Positions 37,501-40,956 of a stretch of 40,956 nucleotides of DNA are shown piece after piece (position 1 is the first letter of the stretch; each line of letters opens with the position of its first letter). The position numbers were made by a program, and so were the translations under genes. The notes beneath the pieces were generated by a model, which did no database searches, had not been told where the DNA came from, and worked only from the letters and a program-made list of their open reading frames with translations. This stretch comes from Parachlorella kessleri (taxonomy: Eukaryota; Chlorophyta; Trebouxiophyceae; Chlorellales; Chlorellaceae): positions 1 through 40,956 of the forward strand of contig BBXU01000419.1 of assembly GCA_001598975.1 (NCBI GenBank), written 5' to 3'.

Positions 37501-40500
37501 CGAAAATGCGGCAGTTGAGGCTTGCCGAGCAGGGGCAAGCTCGCGTGGCTTCCGTCACCGCAGGGAAAAGGCGCTGCAAGCACCAGGCTCACCTGAGCAG
37601 AGGCTGGGAGAGCCTCGCTACATGCAGCCCACAGCAAATCGTCAAGGCTGTCGTCTCCCAGTTTGCCCTCCTCAGCTAGCAGCTTCAGTATGGTGATGTC
37701 CTGCTCGCGCACTGCCTGCTGACACATATCGGTCAGCCATGTCATAGTAGTTTTAGCACAGACTTGAAGAAACGGCCTGCTTATCAAGCCCATCAGGCTG
37801 GCATGGACCTGTGCTGCCGGCTCAACAAATAGATATTCTTCAGCAGCGCTTATGCTTGACTGCGCGGGGGCATGTAACTCGTATGCACCCGTTGCAACAG
37901 GTTGACGACTGCAGTCCCCAGTCCCAGCGAATGGAGCAAGCCTCCCACAGTCATGTGCACACTATCATAGGTCGTAAATGGTAATGTGGGGTCTTGCACC
38001 AGGCAGACTCTGATATTGTCTCATGCGCGAACTCTACTGCAGGCCTGCCATGCAGGCTTGGCTTGGTTGCATTGGCTTGGTAGCTTCAGCGTACCAAATC
38101 TCCAAGTCTGCCATCCCCTGCCTCACACAGGCAGCCAGAGTGAGAGGGGGACGAAAAATACCCACCTGGAGTGCTTTCGCACGCTTCGCCTCCCCTAATG
38201 CTGATACTGGCACTGGCGGCAACTGGGGTACATCCCCTGGCACGGAGGCTTCCCTGGGTAATGCCGCCGAGTGCTGCCGGGATGGTAGTGGTGGGCCGTT
38301 GGCATGCAGCTTGAAGCTGGTCCTGCATGCACGTTACTGGGTGCTGGAAGCGGCTTGTCACGACAACAGCTTGTCTTGCCATTCCCTCTTTCAATGCTGA
38401 GGAGTGCCAACTCCCTCCCTCACTGCTGAGCAGTGGTTGAAATCCCGGCACACAAAACAAAGAGCAGCAGGAAATCCATACCCGAAACACACTAGAACAA
38501 ACGAACCCTGAACCTCCCGCATGCCAACTGCCACACCCAGTACAGTTTCCAATCCTCACCTGAGGTGCTCCAGGTACTTGTGCACCTGGAACAGATTTGC
38601 CTGGGCCTCAAACTGGGTCGCTGAGTGGCAGAGCTCCAAGGCCAGCTCGTCTGGCCGCAAGCCATCCAGCCGGACATTTAAAAAACTTGGGTCTCGCTCC
38701 ACTACCAGGTCCAGGGTTGACGTCACCGCCGACCACCCGCGGTGGCTTGCGGCATGAATGATGTGCAGCGCCAGGGGCTGCAAAGCGTGCAAGAACATGC
38801 AAGTGCAGTCATACCCGGGCAGGGTGGCTTGCGGCTCCACCTCGGGTTGAAAAGTGAACAGGGTCGTACCGTGGTGCTGCTGTGCTGTGATGCCAACTCA
38901 TGCCAAGCACAGAAAGCATGACCCAGCTCTGAGGGCTGCTGTCTACTAACATCCAGCGAGCAGGGGAGGTTCAGGCTATGCTTGTCAAGCCTTACCTTGT
39001 CGCTGTCAGCCATAATGTGTCCCCAGCACTGCCACCAGCCAGGGGGGTCAAAGAACTCGAGGATGACCTGTAGCTCACTGAGGCCAGTTGGTAATCTCTA
39101 TGCTTGATAATCCCAATGCGTGCTTCAATACTCTCACTAGAAACCTGAAACACCAAGTAAAACGTTGTAGCAGAGCACATCCAACGTGTGGCCACACTGT
39201 TGCGCACAGCAATGCCATCCCCAGACGAACCCAGCACACAGACCCTTGCACGCCGGCCAGCACTCACTCCCAAGGACGCAGGGTAGGCCCCCTCTGCTGC
39301 AAACCAGAGCAAGTTCCACAACGCATCAGTACTCCACGTCTGCTGTTCCAGCACTGTCTTCAAGGTATCAGTGTCCTCCTCCTCTATTACAAATTGTGTG
39401 CCCTGCAACAACAGCAGATGTAAGCACCTGTGCAGCAAGTGTCTCGGTGGTGAAGCACAGCACGTCCCAGAGGTACGCTGTTAGCGCACATCGAATGGAG
39501 GTACATGATAGGCACATAGGCCATGGTTAGTACAGGAAACATGTGGCCTCAGCACCGGGCTTGCCCCCATCCCACCACCTTCATGTGATCTGTATCCCAA
39601 GCGGCTGCAGCTTAGGCAGGTACATAAAGTCCAATGACATAACCCAGCAGCACATCCATCACACAGAACACAGCGAACTGTGCATTATGACCCCTGCCAC
39701 AAAGACCGGCTATGTGTAAGAACGTTCCCCACCTGCACGAAATCAACCTGAGACATAGGCACCGGTGGAAGCTTCATATGCTCAGCAGCGGGCTGTGTGG
39801 CGCCTTGCAGGTGCTGGGCGTGCTGGTATGGCTGCACCAACGCCGCATGGTTCGTCCGAGCTGTAGGTGCTGCCGCCGGCGCCGATGTAGCGGGTACACC
39901 TCGTGCCGGGGCCTGGGAACCAGACTGGCTTCCCCTGGCCTGCTGCTGCACCAGGGCAGCCTGCACCGCCTTCCAGTTGGCATTGGCCCTGGTGGTCGCC
40001 CTGGCCAGCAGCTGTTTCTCCCGGGGCCGCAGCTCCTGCTGGCTGAGCTGGACTGCATCCAGCACTGGGGCAGCACGCAGCTGCGCCTGGGCATCCGCCA
40101 GCTCCCTTGCAGCATAGGGGCCTGACCTGGCTGCCGCCAGGTGGGCTTCTGCTCTGGAGAGGGACGTCTGTAGCGCCTGTGCCAGCTGGCGCGCTACGCT
40201 GCAGCGACCTTCCAGCGTGCCAAGCAGATGGCTCCGGGCCTGCAAGCAAAGCAAGATAGAAGGGCATACAGCTTCACTTGCAGGGCTTGATTCCCTATGA
40301 GGTAAACTTTGCCACTGAGGCGTTAACAGCTTTCCCACGACAGGCGACACCGACGCAAACCACACAAGAGTGCTGATAAGTGGGACTAGCTAGCGCGACA
40401 AAACAATTATTAATGCAGATTTGTACATACCTCCAGCCAAGCTGGGCGCCTGAGTTCTCCCGGACCATGTGCATAGCGGCAGGAGTCGCCATTTGAGCAG

Positions 40501-40598
40501 CCTTGAATGTAAAAGTGGCACAGTGCTGCCTTGAACGTCCAAGGGGCGGGCGCTGAAGGGTTCGAAGGGGCCCTGTCAACGCCCCCACGGCCCACCAT
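8721..40598 (-). CDS. Giant TRANK1-like protein: CCCH finger, ankyrin repeats, UvrD-like SF1 helicase, TPR region, Gly/Arg tail
   Basis: I model 74 exons (coordinates are in the block entries) with 12,843 coding bases, about 4,270 codons. Exon phases match at every junction except two: 29500/29204, which I could not resolve, and the frame-shifted exon 10183-9961. The continuity argues for one gene rather than several. The central motif set matches the superfamily 1A helicase of TPR and ankyrin repeat-containing protein 1, here with extra ends: a CCCH zinc finger at the N terminus and a Gly/Arg-rich tail at the C terminus. The start is the ATG at 40598; the frame is open further upstream, so an earlier start or exon is possible. 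The stop is TGA at 8721-8723. Human TRANK1 has about 2,900 residues, so this is much longer. Its function is not established; ATP-driven work on nucleic acid is inferred from the helicase motifs. Confidence 0.82.
9971..10005. repeat. 14-bp tandem repeat (2.5 copies) inside a coding exon, frame-shifting
   Basis: GTTGTCC occurs at 9971-9977, 9985-9991 and 9999-10005, separated by AGCTGCA and AGCTCCA. The two 14-base units differ by one base. They lie in exon 10183-9961 of the TRANK1-like gene. Twenty-eight extra bases (not a multiple of three) move the minus-strand reading frame and lead to a TGA at 9626-9628. Confidence 0.88.
10739..14018 (-). other. TRANK1-like gene block 9: C-terminal helical region with Arg-rich IQ-like stretch
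   Basis: Exons are 14018-13774, 13520-13413, 12942-12529, 12340-11960, 11713-11540, 11243-11086 and 10831-10739. The content is mostly helical: FVGQFVDLLPCERSGFIQYV, HLEPERACWLLEMLSGFAA, GRLALAAGSVLACLAVRSNF. Then follow basic stretches, with ALVILHWWRRQCERRQQVEQ and KLREQERRRQQEIEKLR. The Trp/Arg-rich pair resembles an IQ-like calmodulin-binding helix, which is a guess. The intron after 11086 has a GC donor. The acceptor of exon 12942 (GGCAGAG) was chosen because the nearer one breaks the frame. Confidence 0.72.
14283..15636 (-). other. TRANK1-like gene block 8: single 1,354-bp exon, helical, low complexity
   Basis: One exon of 451 codons starts DPVQAAEWLAETSGFVTAAD and ends at a GC donor (G|GCAAGC). 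It is rich in Ala, Leu and Gln and is likely all-helical, with a Lys/Gln-rich segment (QLSKKKQAGQAQPGG). It is more than twice as long as any other exon of the gene; the median is near 120 bases. I see no named domain. The phase 1 end fits the next exon at 14018. Confidence 0.78.
15817..17974 (-). other. TRANK1-like gene block 7: TPR-like helical region after the helicase
   Basis: Exons are 17974-17871, 17665-17620, 17412-17251, 17047-16983, 16764-16667, 16424-16252 and 15999-15817. Features include DWAQRGWNLLENGMYD, AATCFERAGDPARAQ, CHVRGALNKAYLTQERSRS, REVAVRIFMELGKFDMARK, GSVLHRQGKPDSSLPWLTEA and HPELLEEIAVSGMGQL. Alternating helices with A/G/Y at TPR positions (CFERAGDPARA) match the TPR part named in TRANK1. 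The donor of exon 16424 was placed at GTGGGT (after 16252) rather than a weaker GT nine bases earlier. Confidence 0.78.
18330..25003 (-). other. TRANK1-like gene block 6: UvrD-like superfamily 1A helicase core
   Basis: Exons are 25003-24839, 24662-24580, 24313-24237, 24019-23984, 23777-23615, 23359-23256, 23031-22974, 22766-22684, 22464-22340, 21954-21832, 21591-21492, 21245-21128, 20852-20758, 20491-20375, 20172-20089, 19835-19728, 19475-19389, 19141-19010, 18767-18702 and 18443-18330. Motifs in order are Walker A GRSGTGKTTCAVF, VFVTASATLQDQV, motif II YRDEVQDFTQAELL, motif III LFLCGDTAQTIARGIGFRF, motif IV VNYRTHSGILDVAS, motif V SKGLEFDDVFIVNFF and motif VI HLYTAITRAKNSVTIFDD. All key residues of an active ATPase appear present: the Walker Lys, DE of motif II, Gln of motif III, and Arg of motifs IV and VI. 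Introns after 20375, 20089 and 19728 use GC donors. Confidence 0.9.
18874..18900 (+). repeat. Interstitial telomere-like motif (TTTAGGG type)
   Basis: Two TTTAGGG units lie close together (GGGTTTAGGGTTATTTAGGG) in the intron between exons 19141-19010 and 18767-18702. TTTAGGG is the plant-type telomere repeat found in several green algae. With two units this may be chance or a repaired-break scar. Confidence 0.5.
25297..27111 (-). other. TRANK1-like gene block 5: acidic linker and pre-helicase region
   Basis: Exons are 27111-27019, 26709-26364, 26113-25936, 25865-25799 and 25706-25297. The first is highly acidic (SEEEEEEDPQ). The second is Ala/Gln/Glu-rich. From 26113 the sequence becomes globular: PWEFTITREAFHEWCGMDV, FADNWHTVIGCVRLASKI, AGRIVFEVAADWSE and EMLRLWCITLDHKRYEQEL. 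The last phrase matches the 'W..RLW.I.LDH' element that precedes the helicase in TRANK1-type proteins. A nine-Ala tract sits in the last exon. The acceptor of exon 25706 was chosen for phase; a nearer acceptor at about 25728 breaks the frame. Confidence 0.78.
27325..33664 (-). other. TRANK1-like gene block 4: ankyrin-like repeat array
   Basis: Exons are 33664-33453, 33201-33079, 32792-32645, 32393-32296, 32035-31897, 31638-31529, 31296-31147, 30567-30387, 30106-29892, 29628-29500, 29204-29079, 28813-28583, 28308-28090, 27769-27647 and 27456-27325. The clearest ankyrin units are DDRQWWTPLCYAISQGRSTM, KTTALHLAIKKG, DDQGWLPLHLAVMAAQDVDL and AVEAGDLDTLRMLL with GQGNTLMHWAAQ. Such repeats usually bind protein partners. 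Introns after 31147 and 29079 use GC donors. The join between 29500 and 29204 does not keep frame with the splice sites I can see: the first exon ends phase 2, the next needs phase 0, and the alternative acceptor at 29227/29226 brings an in-frame TAA. A small exon may be missing between them. Confidence 0.78.
30146..30175. repeat. 15-bp direct repeat, two copies, intronic
   Basis: GGGAGCAGTCAGCTA occurs twice head to tail at 30146-30160 and 30161-30175, next to a purine-rich stretch (30117-30150), inside the intron between exons 30567-30387 and 30106-29892. Confidence 0.8.
33861..34179 (-). other. TRANK1-like gene block 3: Gln/Pro/Ala linker with a repeated 12-residue motif
   Basis: A single exon of 106 residues starts AKLLGKKPSEKALAKARAE and continues with Pro, Ala and Gln tracts. 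Two near-identical 12-mers, QGFAETMSGKLD (34037-34002) and QGFAEMLRGKLD (33926-33891), are separated by a low-complexity spacer. The exon ends phase 0 at a GTGAGT donor. It links the duplicated modules to the ankyrin-like block and is probably flexible. Confidence 0.75.
34469..39402 (-). other. TRANK1-like gene block 2: duplicated two-part exon modules
   Basis: Exons are 39402-39268, 39097-38996, 38777-38560, 38253-38166, 37715-37593, 37086-36866, 36559-36436, 36123-35989, 35718-35638, 35452-35358, 34944-34860 and 34644-34469. Two kinds of exon alternate. Type A has an acidic start and a WNLLWFAAEGAYPASL-like end (39402, 37715 and 36123). Type B has HRGWSAV...LDLV..RDP followed by RPDELALEL and EAQANLFQVHKYLEHL (38777 and 37086; the shorter 35452 plus 34944 pair is diverged). 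The last pair reads like an ankyrin repeat (LPVDIALLWGAPLDVIKLLA). Pro-rich linkers (38253-38166 and 36559-36436) follow the first two B exons. The exon 38253-38166 is the weakest prediction here. Confidence 0.75.
36151..36225. repeat. About 24-bp tandem repeat, three copies, intronic
   Basis: Three diverged units beginning ACTAGG and containing CCAGG lie at 36151-36174, 36175-36198 and 36199-36225. They fall in the intron between exons 36559-36436 and 36123-35989. Confidence 0.7.
39733..40598 (-). other. TRANK1-like gene block 1: CCCH zinc finger and helical segment
   Basis: Exons are 40598-40431 and 40239-39733. The first exon (56 residues, phase 0 end) encodes CHFYIQGCSNGDSCRYAHG, a C-x6-C-x5-C-x3-H zinc finger. 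The usual spacing is C-x7/8-C-x5-C-x3-H, so the first gap is one residue short. CCCH fingers usually bind single-stranded RNA. The second exon (169 residues) is an Ala/Gln/Leu-rich helical stretch likely to form a coiled coil, followed by a Pro/Ala linker ending in PPVPMSQVDFVQ. Donors are GTATGT and GTGGGG. Confidence 0.75.
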
Positions 40599-40956
40599 GC
40601 CGCCAAGGTTTTGTTTACTACGGCTATTCAGTAACTGACTAGCTGCCCGCTTGTTCAGACCCACCCTCAACTGATCAACGACACATCAACGGCAAAAAGA
40701 GTACACACGGGGTGTCACAGACTCTAAGGTTTGCTTGATAAGGTTGACGGGACTATCAACGACGACAACCTAGGCAGAGTACTACACCCTGCCATGTCGC
40801 CATGCCCTGTGCAGCCCTCCGCCCTTCGATGGAACTTCAAGTGTTACGGTTTGGCAGAACATGTGAATTGACCACTGCCGAGGTGACCCACCACAGCAGG
40901 TACTGAGTGTGTTGAGTGTGTTCTGCGCGACAGCATGCCCAGCACGGCCAGATTTG
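40599..40956. other. Upstream flank of the TRANK1-like gene
   Basis: This stretch holds the 5' UTR and probably part of the promoter of the minus-strand giant gene. The frame of the first exon stays open for some distance upstream of the ATG at 40598, so coding sequence might extend here. I see no clear TATA box, no repeat and no other gene. Confidence 0.4.

Noticed and set aside
1..40956. CRISPR arrays, transposon ends or prokaryotic operons
   Set aside because: No regular spacer-repeat array, no terminal inverted repeats with a transposase, and all genes have spliceosomal introns.

Overview
The window looks like nuclear DNA of a green alga (Chlorophyta). Genes are broken into many short, GC-rich exons with phase-consistent introns. 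Coding sequence is rich in Ala, Gln, Gly and Pro tracts. A TGTAA motif lies downstream of one gene, and TTTAGGG-type telomere-like motifs occur in an intron. I cannot name the species. I rebuilt exons by reading splice junctions and phases by eye, so every exon boundary is a prediction.

Layout. (1) 285-4201, + strand: the C-terminal two thirds or so of the epsilon large subunit of adaptor complex AP-4. Its 5' part lies outside the window. (2) 4202-5011: a convergent 3' intergenic spacer. (3) 5012-7422, - strand: a five-exon gene for a U-box/armadillo-repeat E3 ubiquitin ligase with an N-terminal membrane segment. (4) 7423-8720: a spacer holding the 3' UTR of the next gene and the promoter of the U-box gene. 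(5) 8721-40598, - strand: one very large gene, modelled as 74 exons with about 12.8 kb of coding sequence (about 4,270 codons). (6) 40599-40956: its upstream flank.

The giant gene is a TRANK1-type protein (TPR and ankyrin repeat-containing, UvrD-like superfamily 1A helicase). From N to C terminus it encodes a CCCH zinc finger, a helical Ala/Gln-rich segment, a duplicated exon module, ankyrin-like repeats, an acidic linker and a complete-looking helicase core. The helicase core has Walker A, DEVQD, GDTAQ, YRTH, KGLEFDD and YTAITRA motifs. It is followed by a TPR-like region, a long helical region, a CPIC/His zinc-finger-like segment, a Gln/Ala/Pro/Gly-rich segment and a Gly/Arg-rich tail.

The most unusual signals are in this gene: eight predicted GC-AG introns out of 73, a 14-bp tandem duplication that shifts the frame near the C terminus, one unresolved splice junction, and a domain set suggestive of a large RNA- or DNA-handling factor. 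The three genes show no obvious functional link. This is ordinary eukaryotic gene order, not an operon.
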